A DNA stretch of 64,000 nucleotides from Streptomyces pseudovenezuelae (lineage in GTDB: Bacteria > Actinomycetota > Actinomycetes > Streptomycetales > Streptomycetaceae): positions 1 through 64,000 of the forward strand of contig NZ_JARXVH010000005.1 in assembly GCF_029892565.1 (NCBI RefSeq), written 5' to 3'. The notes below the pieces were generated by a model that was given only the letters and a program-made list of their open reading frames with translations, was not told the DNA's origin and ran no database searches. Below, piece by piece: positions 7,575 through 15,459 of the stretch; positions within the stretch are counted from its first letter, which is position 1; each line of letters starts with the position of its first letter. Position numbers and translations under genes: made by a program.

Positions 7575-8216
7575 TCAACCGGCCACTCCGTGACGAACCG
7601 CCCAGAGTGCGGCCTGGGTGCGGTCCGCCAGGTCGAGCTTCATCAGGATGTTCGAGACGTGGGTCTTGACCGTCTTCTCGGAGAGGACCAGGGCCCGGGC
7701 GATCTCTCGGTTGGAGCGGCCGTCCGCTATCAGGCCCAGCACCTCGCGCTCCCGCTCGGTGAGCGAACCCGCCCTCCCGTGGCCCGAGTTGGCCTCCTCC
7801 TGGGAGAGCAGCGCGCCGGCCACCTCGGGCTGGAGCAGGATGTGGCCCGCGTGAACCGAGCGGATGGCGCCGGCGAGCGCGTCCGGGTCCACGTCCTTGT
7901 AGACGTATCCGGCGGCTCCGGCGCGCAGGGCCGGGATCACCGTGCGCTGTTCGGTGAAGCTGGTGACGATCAGCACGCGCGCCGGGTTCGCCAGTTCGCG
8001 GAGCTTGCGGAGTGCGTCCACGCCGTCCATGCCCGGCATCTTGACGTCCATGAGGACGACGTCGGGCTTCAACTCCTCGGCGCGGGCGACTCCTTCGGCA
8101 CCGTCGGCGGCCTCGCCCACGACCTCGATGTCGTCCTGCACCTCCAGGAAGGTGCGCAGGCCGCGGCGGACCACCTGGTGGTCGTCGACGAGCAGCACCT
8201 TGATTGCGTCAGCCAC
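7575..8216 (-). CDS. NarL/LuxR-family response regulator
   Basis: A 213-residue regulator with an N-terminal receiver domain (acidic pair D11/D12, phospho-acceptor D57 in VVLMDVKMPGMDG, conserved Lys at about 107) and a C-terminal LuxR-type HTH (LTEREREVLGLIADGRSNREIARAL). It is the partner of the histidine kinase immediately upstream: its GTG start (8214-8216) overlaps the kinase stop by 8 bp, so translation is coupled. The genes it controls cannot be read from the sequence; the chaplin genes lie directly downstream but on separate transcripts. Confidence 0.94.
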   Translation of the reverse strand: MADAIKVLLVDDHQVVRRGLRTFLEVQDDIEVVGEAADGAEGVARAEELKPDVVLMDVKMPGMDGVDALRKLRELANPARVLIVTSFTEQRTVIPALRAGAAGYVYKDVDPDALAGAIRSVHAGHILLQPEVAGALLSQEEANSGHGRAGSLTEREREVLGLIADGRSNREIARALVLSEKTVKTHVSNILMKLDLADRTQAALWAVRHGVAG

Positions 8217-9378
8217 CGGGGACCTCCATCTCGATCGTGGTGCCCTTTCCGGGCGCCGATTGCACGGTCAGTGTGCCGCCGACGCCGCTCGTCCGGTCGC
8301 GCATCGAGACCAGGCCGAGGTGGCGTCCGGCGCGGCGGGTGGTGTGCGGGTCGAAGCCGCCGCCGTCGTCGGTCACCCGTAGGACGGCTCCGCCCGCGCG
8401 TCGGGCCAGGGTGACCTCGACGTGTTCGGCGCCGGAGTGGCGGAGTGCGTTGTGCAGGGCCTCCTGGGCGACCCGCAGGACGGCCTCCTCCTGGGCGGCC
8501 GGCAGGGCTCGTACACCGCAGCTGTCGAAGGTCACGCGCGCGGAGTGGGCGCGGTCGAGGACCTGGGCCTGGGTGCGCAGGGTGGCCACGAGGCCGTCCT
8601 CGTCGAGGGCGGCGGGGCGCAACTCGACGACGGCGTCGCGCAGTTCGTCGGCCGCTTCGGCGGCGAGCGCGGCGACCTGCTGCAACTCGCCCTTGGCGCG
8701 CGCCGGGTCGCGGTCGACGAGGGCGGCGGCGGCCTGGGCGGTCAGGCGCAGGGAGAAGAGCTTCTGGCTGACCGCGTCGTGCAGTTCGTGGGCGAGCCGG
8801 GAGCGCTCCTCGACGATGGTCAGCTCCCGACTGCGCTCGTACAGGCGGGCGTTGGTGAGGGCGATCGCGGCGTGCTGGGCGAGGATCCCCAGCAGTTCCT
8901 CGTCCTCCTGCGTGAAGGCGCAGCTCCCCTCCTGCTGGGGACGCGGGTGGTCCTCCGTCGCCGGGCGCAGTTTGTTGGCGAGGAACAGGGCGCCGATGAC
9001 CTCGTCACCGTCCCGGATCGGCAGGCCCAGGAAGTCGGACATGTTGGGGTGGGCGGAGGGCCAGCCCTCGAAGCGGGGGTCCTTGCGCACGTCGGCCAGG
9101 CGCTCCGCCTTCGCCTCGTGCAGCATCGCGGCGAGGATGCCGTGCTGGCGCGGGAGCGGGCCGATGGCCTTCCACTGCGCGTCGCTTACACCGTCGACCA
9201 CGAACTGCGCGAAGCCCCCGTGGTCGTCGGGGACGCCGAGCGCCGCGTACTGCGCGCCGAGCAGCTCACGGGCCGAGGCGACGATCGTCTTGAGGACGTC
9301 GCGCACCTCCAGGTGCCTGCTCATGGCCAGCAGCGCGGAACTCACCGCGGCGAGGCCGGACCGGGGGCCTTGACTCAT
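8209..9378 (-). CDS. GAF-domain sensor histidine kinase (HisKA_3/NarX type)
   Basis: A 389-residue soluble kinase: GAF domain (residues about 20-175, from LEVRDVLKTIVASARELLGAQYAALGV), HisKA_3 dimerisation helix with the phospho-accepting His in RLAHELHDAVSQKLFSLRL near residue 200, and a C-terminal HATPase_c domain (VTDDGGGFDPH, then GLVSMRDR). No membrane segment is seen, so it should sense an intracellular signal through GAF. The reading frame continues open far upstream to 10143, but the ATG at 9378 begins the conserved MSQGPRSGLAAVS and the rest is antisense to the SDR gene. Confidence 0.93.
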   Translation of the reverse strand: MSQGPRSGLAAVSSALLAMSRHLEVRDVLKTIVASARELLGAQYAALGVPDDHGGFAQFVVDGVSDAQWKAIGPLPRQHGILAAMLHEAKAERLADVRKDPRFEGWPSAHPNMSDFLGLPIRDGDEVIGALFLANKLRPATEDHPRPQQEGSCAFTQEDEELLGILAQHAAIALTNARLYERSRELTIVEERSRLAHELHDAVSQKLFSLRLTAQAAAALVDRDPARAKGELQQVAALAAEAADELRDAVVELRPAALDEDGLVATLRTQAQVLDRAHSARVTFDSCGVRALPAAQEEAVLRVAQEALHNALRHSGAEHVEVTLARRAGGAVLRVTDDGGGFDPHTTRRAGRHLGLVSMRDRTSGVGGTLTVQSAPGKGTTIEMEVPGG

Positions 9379-9592
9379 GTCCTCACGGTACCGGCGGGGT
9401 GTGACACCGCGGATCGGACCAGTGGCGGCCCGGCCTGGGTCGATGGACCTAGGGCGAAGGTCCCCGGAACGGCAGGCGTAGGCCGAAGGGCCCCGGCGCT
9501 TTGGGGCCCGCGTCCGACGCGGGGCGGGTGATCCGGTTCCTACGTTGAAGGCACGCCGATCAACGGGCGGACTATACGAGGGGACGTGTGTC

Positions 9593-10294
9593 ATGCCGGT
9601 GGCGATCATCACGGGGGCTTCGAAGGGACTTGGACGGGCGCTCGCCGAGGCGCTGGCCGCGCGGGGCTGGGATCTGGTGCTCGACGCCAGGAGCGAGGGG
9701 GTCCTGGCGGAGACCGCGGCGGCCGTGTCGGCGTACGCCACGCGCGTGACGGGGTTGCCGGGGGACGTCACGGACGCCGGGCACCGGGCCGAGCTGGTGG
9801 CGGCGGCCTGGCGGCTCGGCGGCGCCGACCTGCTGGTGAGCAACGCCAGCGCGCTGGGCGCGGAGCCGCTGGTACGGCTGGAGACGCTGCCTGTGGAGGG
9901 GCTGCGGCGGGCGCTGGAGGTGAACGTGGTGGCCGCGCTGGGCCTGGTCCAGGAGGCGCTGCCGCTGCTGCGGGCGTCCAAGGCGGGCGGCATGGTGATC
10001 GCCGTCAGCTCGGACGCGGCGGCCGAGGCGTACGAGACGTGGGGCGGGTACGGGGCGTCGAAGGCGGCCCTGGACCAGCTCGTGGCGGTGCTCGGGGCGG
10101 AGGAGCCGGGGTTGCGGGTGTGGGCGGTGGACCCCGGGGACATGGCGACGGACCTGTACGCGGCGGCCGTACCGGACGACGACGATCCGCGGCCGGCGCC
10201 GGTCGATGTGGTGCCGGCCTTTCTGCGGCTGCTGGACGAACGGCCGGTGAGCGGTCGCTACGCGGCTCCGTCGCTGCTGGTGGAGGGGCGATGA
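9593..10294 (+). CDS. Short-chain dehydrogenase/reductase
   Basis: A 233-residue NAD(P)-dependent oxidoreductase: cofactor loop TGASKGLG at residues about 7-14, SNAS motif, catalytic Ser in AVSSDA and YGASK Tyr/Lys pair. The substrate is unknown. Its stop overlaps the ATG of the QueA-like gene (ATGA at 10291-10294), so the two are co-translated and may act together. The ATG at 9593 follows GAGGGGA about 8 bases upstream. The 214-bp gap to the divergent kinase gene should hold both promoters. Confidence 0.88.
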   Translation: MPVAIITGASKGLGRALAEALAARGWDLVLDARSEGVLAETAAAVSAYATRVTGLPGDVTDAGHRAELVAAAWRLGGADLLVSNASALGAEPLVRLETLPVEGLRRALEVNVVAALGLVQEALPLLRASKAGGMVIAVSSDAAAEAYETWGGYGASKAALDQLVAVLGAEEPGLRVWAVDPGDMATDLYAAAVPDDDDPRPAPVDVVPAFLRLLDERPVSGRYAAPSLLVEGR

Positions 10295-11559
10295 CGCTGG
10301 CGGTTCGGGTACCGGAGGAGCTGTCCGCGAGGGTTCCGGCCGAGCAGCGGGGGCCGGGGCGCGGCCGGGATTCCGTACGGCTGCTGGTGTCGCGGGGCGT
10401 CGAGGTGTCGCACCACGCGTTCGTGGAGCTGCCCCGGCTGCTGCGGGCCGGGGATCTGCTGGTCGTGAACACGTCGCCGACTCTCGCGGCCGCCGTGGAC
10501 GGTCGGATCGGGCACGCGTGCGTGGTGGTGCACTTCTCCACGCGCGGGGACGACGGGCGGTGGGCGGTCGAGCTGCGGGATCCCGTCGGGGACGGCACCA
10601 CGCGTGCGCGTGCGGGCGGCCCGGTGGGGACGGAGGTGCGGCTGCCCGGGGGCGTCCGGCTGACGCTCACGGAGCCGCTCGGGGCGGACAGTGACCGGCT
10701 GTGGTGGGCGCGGGTGTCGGGGGCGGAGGCTCCAGGAGCGGGAGCGGGAGCGGGAGCGGGAGCGCCGAGGGCCGGGGAGCCGGGGCCGGATACGCCGGAG
10801 GCGACGGTGCCCCGGGCGGGAGCGCCGCGGGCAAAGGGCCAAGGAGCGGGAGCGCCGAGGGCCGCGGTGCCGGGGCCGCATGCGCCGATGGCGGGCGGGC
10901 CGGAGGCGACGGTGCTCGGGGCCGGGGTGCTGCGTGAGTACGGGCGGCCTATTCGTTACTCCTATACGGAGCGGGATCAGCCGCTGTCCGTGTACCAGAC
11001 GGTGTTCGCGCTGCCGACGGCCGACGGGGCGGGCAGTGCGGAGATGCCGAGCGCGGCGCGGCCCTTCACCGCGTCGCTGGTGGCGGAGCTGGTGAGCCGG
11101 GGCGTGCAATTCGCGCCGATCACCCTGCACACCGGGGTGGCCTCGGCGGAGGCGCACGAGGCGCCGTACCCGGAGCGGTTCTCGGTGCCGGAGGCGTCGG
11201 CGCGGCTGATCAACGCGGCGCGGGCCGGGGACGGGCGGGTCGTGGCGGTCGGTACGACGGCTGTGCGGGCGGTGGAGTCGGCCGCCGGAGAGGACGGGGT
11301 CGTACGCGCGCGTGCGGGGTGGACGGATCTCGTCGTCACCCCGGAGCGCGGGGTGCGGGTGGTGGACGGGCTGCTGACCGGGCTGCACGAGCCGGAGGCC
11401 TCGCATCTGCTGATGCTGGAGGCGATCGCCGGGCGGGCGGCGATCGGCCGCAGTTATGAGGAGGCGCTGCGCGGGCTCTACCTGTGGCACGAGTTCGGGG
11501 ACGTCCATCTCATCCTCCCGGAGGAGAACCCTCACTCAGTGCATTGCTCCAGCAACTAG
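10291..11559 (+). CDS. QueA-like S-adenosylmethionine:tRNA ribosyltransferase-isomerase homologue
   Basis: A 422-residue QueA-family protein. Family motifs include LRAGDLLVVNTSPTLAAAV near residue 50, FAPITLHTGVASAE, GTTAVRAVES and YLWHEFGDVHLILP. QueA makes epoxyqueuosine in tRNA from preQ1-modified tRNA and SAM. E. coli QueA is 356 residues; the excess here is a Gly/Ala/Pro low-complexity insertion at residues about 149-213 (GAGAGAGAPRAGEPG and imperfect repeats). No other queuosine gene is in the window, and the gene is coupled to an SDR, so activity on tRNA is uncertain. A terminator follows about 90 bp downstream. Confidence 0.85.
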   Translation: MTLAVRVPEELSARVPAEQRGPGRGRDSVRLLVSRGVEVSHHAFVELPRLLRAGDLLVVNTSPTLAAAVDGRIGHACVVVHFSTRGDDGRWAVELRDPVGDGTTRARAGGPVGTEVRLPGGVRLTLTEPLGADSDRLWWARVSGAEAPGAGAGAGAGAPRAGEPGPDTPEATVPRAGAPRAKGQGAGAPRAAVPGPHAPMAGGPEATVLGAGVLREYGRPIRYSYTERDQPLSVYQTVFALPTADGAGSAEMPSAARPFTASLVAELVSRGVQFAPITLHTGVASAEAHEAPYPERFSVPEASARLINAARAGDGRVVAVGTTAVRAVESAAGEDGVVRARAGWTDLVVTPERGVRVVDGLLTGLHEPEASHLLMLEAIAGRAAIGRSYEEALRGLYLWHEFGDVHLILPEENPHSVHCSSN

Positions 11560-11650
11560 CGGTGAGACCGTTACGCGCTCGATGTGAGCCCGCGCATAGG
11601 GCGCAGATCACGTACGAAGGTCGATAGGAGATAGACACTCCCCTTATGAG

Positions 11651-11680
11651 CGGGGCAGACAGTCCAGTCTGCCCCGTTTT
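11651..11680 (+). terminator. Rho-independent terminator after the QueA-like gene
   Basis: CGGGGCAGAC (11651-11660) pairs with GTCTGCCCCG (11667-11676) around AGTCCA, followed by TTTT. It ends the SDR-QueA operon and separates it from the promoter of the SLT gene. Confidence 0.88.
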
Positions 11681-11721
11681 GCCCTTCCTGGGTCCACTAC
11701 CCGGGATCGTACGTCACACCT

Positions 11722-11750
11722 TTGCCACGGCATTTTGCGGCCGCTAACAA
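11722..11750 (+). promoter_or_regulatory. Putative HrdB-type promoter of the SLT-domain gene
   Basis: TTGCCA (11722-11727) and TAACAA (11745-11750) are separated by exactly 17 bp, a good match to the vegetative consensus in a GC-rich genome. Transcription would begin near 11757, leaving a leader of about 107 nt before the ATG at 11864. Confidence 0.6.
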
Positions 11751-11756
11751 TGGCAG

Positions 11757-11863
11757 CCGTCGCTCAGCGCCTCGGGATCCCCCGGGGCGTTCGTGCGGGA
11801 CGGACCCGAGTCCCCCGCCGGACGCAGAGCGACCTCCGCGCTATTCGAAGAGGTCCGTCTGTC
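11757..11863 (+). promoter_or_regulatory. Structured 5' leader of the SLT-domain gene
   Basis: The predicted leader is bracketed by GTCGCTC (about 11758) and GAGCGAC (about 11827), with internal pairing potential in CTCGGGATCCCCCGGGG and GCGGGAC...GTCCCCCGC. Streptomyces cell-wall hydrolase genes of this kind often carry c-di-AMP (ydaO-type) riboswitches. I do not see the conserved ydaO sequence blocks here, so I call it only a structured leader. The rest of 11560-11863 holds the terminator and promoter listed separately. Confidence 0.4.
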
Positions 11864-12622
11864 ATGCCGAAGAACTTCAGTGCTCGTGGGCGCAGTCTTG
11901 CCCTGACCCGTCGCCACAAGATCGCGATCGCCGGTGTCGCCACCCTCGGTGCCGCCTCCCTCGCCTTCTCCGCCGTGCCCGGCAACGCGGAGACGACCAC
12001 GAGCGAGGCCGCTTCCTCGGCGCAGGCGCAGATCGCGTACAGCTCCGAGCCGATCAAGGGCGTCAAGGCCAGCGTCACCGACCAGCTCGCCGGCGCCAGC
12101 CTGAAGGCCGAGCAGATCCAGGCCAAGGCGGACGCGAAGAAGGCGGCCGCGAAGAAGGCAGCCTCCGAGGCCGCCGCCAAGAAGAAGGCGGCCGCGCAGG
12201 CCGCGGCGAAGAAGAAGGCCGCGGCCGAGCGCAAGGCCAAGGAGACGGCGAGCCGCTCCGCGAAGCGTGCCGCGATCAAGCCGGTCGCCGCGAAGACCTA
12301 CGCCAACAACCTCAACGGCTGGATCAACCACGCCCTGGCGATCATGAAGCAGAAGGGCATCCCGGGCTCGTACAACGGCCTGTACAAGAACATCATGCGG
12401 GAGTCCTCGGGCAACCCGAGCGCCATCAACGGCTGGGACGTCAACGCGGTCAACGGCACCCCGTCGATCGGTCTGCTCCAGGTCATCCAGCCCACCTTCA
12501 GCGCGTACCACGTCTCCGGTACGTCGACGAACATCTACGACCCGGTCGCCAACATCACGGCCGCCGCCAACTACGCGGCCGACCGGTACGGCTCGATCGA
12601 CAACGTCAACAGCGCGTACTGA
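11864..12622 (+). CDS. Secreted SLT-domain lytic transglycosylase-like protein
   Basis: A 252-residue exported protein: Arg-rich signal peptide (MPKNFSARGRSLALTRRHKIAIAGVATLGAASLAFSAVPGNA), a Lys/Ala-rich helical linker at residues about 80-135 (repeated AAKKKAA units), and a C-terminal SLT (soluble lytic transglycosylase) domain with the catalytic Glu in MRESSGNPSAIN and the GLLQVIQPTF motif. It should cleave peptidoglycan glycan strands outside the membrane; the basic linker may bind wall polymers. The longer reading to 11735 lacks a signal peptide at its start and has no RBS. Convergent with the FHA-ABC gene across a 20-bp hairpin. Confidence 0.88.
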   Translation: MPKNFSARGRSLALTRRHKIAIAGVATLGAASLAFSAVPGNAETTTSEAASSAQAQIAYSSEPIKGVKASVTDQLAGASLKAEQIQAKADAKKAAAKKAASEAAAKKKAAAQAAAKKKAAAERKAKETASRSAKRAAIKPVAAKTYANNLNGWINHALAIMKQKGIPGSYNGLYKNIMRESSGNPSAINGWDVNAVNGTPSIGLLQVIQPTFSAYHVSGTSTNIYDPVANITAAANYAADRYGSIDNVNSAY

Positions 12623-12645
12623 GGTCGGCGCGGACCTCGGTACCG

Positions 12646-12691
12646 GACGCCGAAGGGCGGCACCCCCTGACGGGTGCCGCCCTTCGGCGTC
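12646..12691. terminator. 20-bp stem bidirectional terminator
   Basis: GACGCCGAAGGGCGGCACCC (12646-12665) pairs perfectly with 12672-12691 around a 6-nt loop, between the convergent SLT and FHA-ABC genes. Confidence 0.88.
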
Positions 12692-12717
12692 GTACGAACA
12701 GCCTCGTACTGATGTGA

Positions 12718-15228
12718 CTACTTGCGCATGACCTCGGGCTCGTGGCGGCGCAGGAAGCGGGCCACGAGGATGCCGCAGATGACCGCCAGGGCGATCAGCG
12801 CGATCATGTCGATGGTCCAGGCGGTGGCGGTGTGCTCCCACAGGGGGTCCGTCTTGCCCGGGTCGTCCTTGTTCGGGCTGAGCACGTTGAAGTCGAGCGT
12901 GGCGCCCGCCGCGGCGACGGCCCAGCGGGAGGGCATCAGGTACGAGACCTGGTTGACGCCCACCGCGCCGTTCAGCGTGAACAGGCAGCCGGTGAACACG
13001 ACCTGGACGATCGCGAACATGACCAGCAGCGGCATCGTCTTCTCGGAGGTCTTCACCAGCGAGGAGATGACCAGGCCGAACATCATCGAGGTGAAGCCCA
13101 GCGCCATGATCGGGATGGTGAGTTCGAGCTTGGTAGCGCTGCCGAGGAACAGGGCCTCCTTCGGCACCTCGCGGGTGGCGAAGCCGATGGCGCCGACCAT
13201 GGCGCCCTGGAGCAGGGTGACCACACCGAGTACGACGACCTTGGACATCAGGTACGCCGAGCGGGACAGGCCCGTCGCGCGTTCCCGCTCGTAGATCACC
13301 CGTTCCTTGATCAGCTCACGGACCGAGTTGGCCGCGCCCGCGAAGCAGGCGCCGACCGCGAGGATCAGCAGCACCGTGGTGGCCGTGGCGTTGCCCTGGC
13401 GACCGCGGGGCAGCAGGTCCTGGCCCGAGTCGATGAGCAGGCTGACCGAGCCGAGGACCAGCGGCAGGATGACCGTCAGCGCCAGGAAGCCCTTGTCCGA
13501 CACGATCACCGACACATAGCGGCGGATCAGTGTGAGCAGCTGCGAGCCCCATCCCTGCGGCTTGGGCGGCTTCATCGCCTGCGGCGGCGGCATCTGTACG
13601 GACTGCGGAGCAATCGCGTCGATGTCCGCGGCGTACATCTGGTAGTGCTGCGAGCCCTTCCAGCGTCCGGCCCAATCGTAGTCGCGGTAGTTCTCGAAGG
13701 CGGAGAAGACGTCGGCCCAGGTGTCGTAACCGAAGAAGTTCAGGGCCTCCTCGGGCGGTCCGAAGTAGGCGACCGAACCGCCCGGCGCCATCACCAGGAG
13801 CTTGTCGCAGATCGCGAGTTCGGCCACCGAGTGGGTGACGACGAGGACCGTGCGGCCGTCGTCGGCGAGGCCGCGCAGCAGCTGCATGACATCGCGGTCC
13901 ATGCCCGGGTCGAGGCCGGAGGTCGGCTCGTCCAGGAAGATCAGCGACGGCTTGGTGAGCAGCTCCAGAGCCACCGAGACGCGCTTGCGCTGGCCACCGG
14001 AGAGGGAGGTGACCTTCTTCTCCTTGTGGATGTCCAGCTTCAGCTCGCGCAGCACCTCGTCGATACGGGCATTGCGCTCGGCGCCGGTGGTGTCGGCGGG
14101 GAAGCGGAGTTTGGCCGCGTACTTGAGGGCCTTCTTGACGGTCAGTTCCTTGTGCAGGATGTCGTCCTGCGGGACCAGACCGATGCGCTGACGCAGCTCG
14201 GCGAACTGCTTGTACAGGTTCCGGTTGTCGTAGAGGACATCGCCCTGGTTGGCGGGCCGGTAGCCGGTGAGCGCCTTGAGCAGGGTCGACTTGCCCGATC
14301 CCGACGGGCCGATGACCGCGATCAGCGACTTCTCCGGTACGCCGAAGGAGACGTCCTTGAGGATCTGCTTGCCGCCGTCGACCTCGACGGTCAGGTGGCG
14401 GGCGGAGAAGGACACCTCACCGGTGTCGACGAACTCCTCAAGACGGTCGCCCACGATCCGGAACGTCGAGTGGCCGACGCCGACGATGTCGGTCGGCCCG
14501 AGCAGCTGCGAGCCGCCCTTGGCGATCGGCTGACCGTTGACGTACGTGCCGTTGTGCGAGCCGAGGTCGCGGATCTCCATGCGCCCGTCGGGCATCGAGT
14601 GGAACTCGGCGTGGTTGCGGGAGACCTGCAGGTCGGAGACGACCAGCTCGTTCTCCAGGGCACGGCCGATGCGCATCACGCGACCGATCGAGAACTGGTG
14701 GAACGTGGTCGGGCTGCGGTCTCCGTAGATCGGCGGCGCCCCCGCGACACCACCGGAGTTCTGCTGCGGCGGGATATGCGCGGCAGGCTGCTGCGGCGTG
14801 GCATGCTGCGGCTGCTGCCAGCCGGCCTGCGGCGACTGCTGCGGCGGCGCCTGCTGCGCCCAGCCGGGGCTCGCGCCCTGGGCCGCGTACGGCTGCTGCT
14901 GCGGCTGTGCCTGCGGCGCTGCGGCGGCACCGGAGGCGCTCAGGAGCGGCCCGTCGGTCGCGTTGCCGAGGTGCACGGCAGAGCCTGGGCCGATCTCCAT
15001 CTGATGGATCCGCTGGCCCTGCACGAAGGTGCCGTTGGTGGAACCGTGGTCCTCGATGACCCAACTGCGGCCCCCCCAACTGATCGTGGCGTGACGCCAG
15101 GACACCCTGGCGTCGTCGAGCACGATGTCGCCCTGCGGATCACGTCCGAGGGTGTATGGCCTGGACTCCTCTAGCGTCCAGGTACGTCCGTTCAATTCCA
15201 GTACGAGTTCCGGCACTCCAAGCCCCAC
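12718..15228 (-). CDS. FHA-domain ABC-2 type transporter (ATPase fused to permease)
   Basis: An 836-residue half-transporter. Order: FHA domain 1 (residues about 22-75, GRDPQGDIVLDD...STNGTFVQG), a Gln/Pro/Ala-rich linker (about 100-165), FHA domain 2 (about 175-240, IGRALENELVVSDLQVSRNHAEFH...HNGTYVNG), an ABCG-like ATPase (Walker A GPSGSGKST near 307, LSGGQRKRV, LIFLDEPTSGLD), then about six membrane helices from residue 590 (ABC-2 permease). FHA domains bind phosphothreonine, so a Ser/Thr kinase probably regulates export. Related to Rv1747 of Mycobacterium tuberculosis. The start is GTG at 15228; a GTG at 15216 is an alternative. Confidence 0.93.
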   Translation of the reverse strand: MGLGVPELVLELNGRTWTLEESRPYTLGRDPQGDIVLDDARVSWRHATISWGGRSWVIEDHGSTNGTFVQGQRIHQMEIGPGSAVHLGNATDGPLLSASGAAAAPQAQPQQQPYAAQGASPGWAQQAPPQQSPQAGWQQPQHATPQQPAAHIPPQQNSGGVAGAPPIYGDRSPTTFHQFSIGRVMRIGRALENELVVSDLQVSRNHAEFHSMPDGRMEIRDLGSHNGTYVNGQPIAKGGSQLLGPTDIVGVGHSTFRIVGDRLEEFVDTGEVSFSARHLTVEVDGGKQILKDVSFGVPEKSLIAVIGPSGSGKSTLLKALTGYRPANQGDVLYDNRNLYKQFAELRQRIGLVPQDDILHKELTVKKALKYAAKLRFPADTTGAERNARIDEVLRELKLDIHKEKKVTSLSGGQRKRVSVALELLTKPSLIFLDEPTSGLDPGMDRDVMQLLRGLADDGRTVLVVTHSVAELAICDKLLVMAPGGSVAYFGPPEEALNFFGYDTWADVFSAFENYRDYDWAGRWKGSQHYQMYAADIDAIAPQSVQMPPPQAMKPPKPQGWGSQLLTLIRRYVSVIVSDKGFLALTVILPLVLGSVSLLIDSGQDLLPRGRQGNATATTVLLILAVGACFAGAANSVRELIKERVIYERERATGLSRSAYLMSKVVVLGVVTLLQGAMVGAIGFATREVPKEALFLGSATKLELTIPIMALGFTSMMFGLVISSLVKTSEKTMPLLVMFAIVQVVFTGCLFTLNGAVGVNQVSYLMPSRWAVAAAGATLDFNVLSPNKDDPGKTDPLWEHTATAWTIDMIALIALAVICGILVARFLRRHEPEVMRK

Positions 15229-15459
15229 TGAGTAGTCCCCCGAATTACCCCCATCACAGGGAGTCTAGGGATGTCGAACATCGTCGGGAACTATTTCAGG
15301 CTCACCCCCCTGACCGAAAGTCGGGCGTCGTGAAGACCACGCGCGGACGCATCGTCCGGTTCCGTTGACGGGGTTGAAACCGACCCGGAGAGTGGTAATC
15401 CACGCGAGGGGGACAGGGCGCGGCTACTGTGCCGTGCGCTGCGGATCGGGGGGTCTGCC

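Noticed and set aside
9388..10143. N-terminal extension of the histidine kinase reading
   Set aside because: It is antisense to the SDR gene; the conserved kinase starts at 9378.
11757..11863. c-di-AMP (ydaO) riboswitch
   Set aside because: The location and gene type fit, but the conserved ydaO sequence blocks were not seen, so it is reported only as a structured leader.
12742..15174. 810-residue plus-strand frame opposite the FHA-ABC gene
   Set aside because: It is the antisense shadow of a clear transporter gene; composition is His/Arg/Asp/Gly-biased and it matches no protein family.
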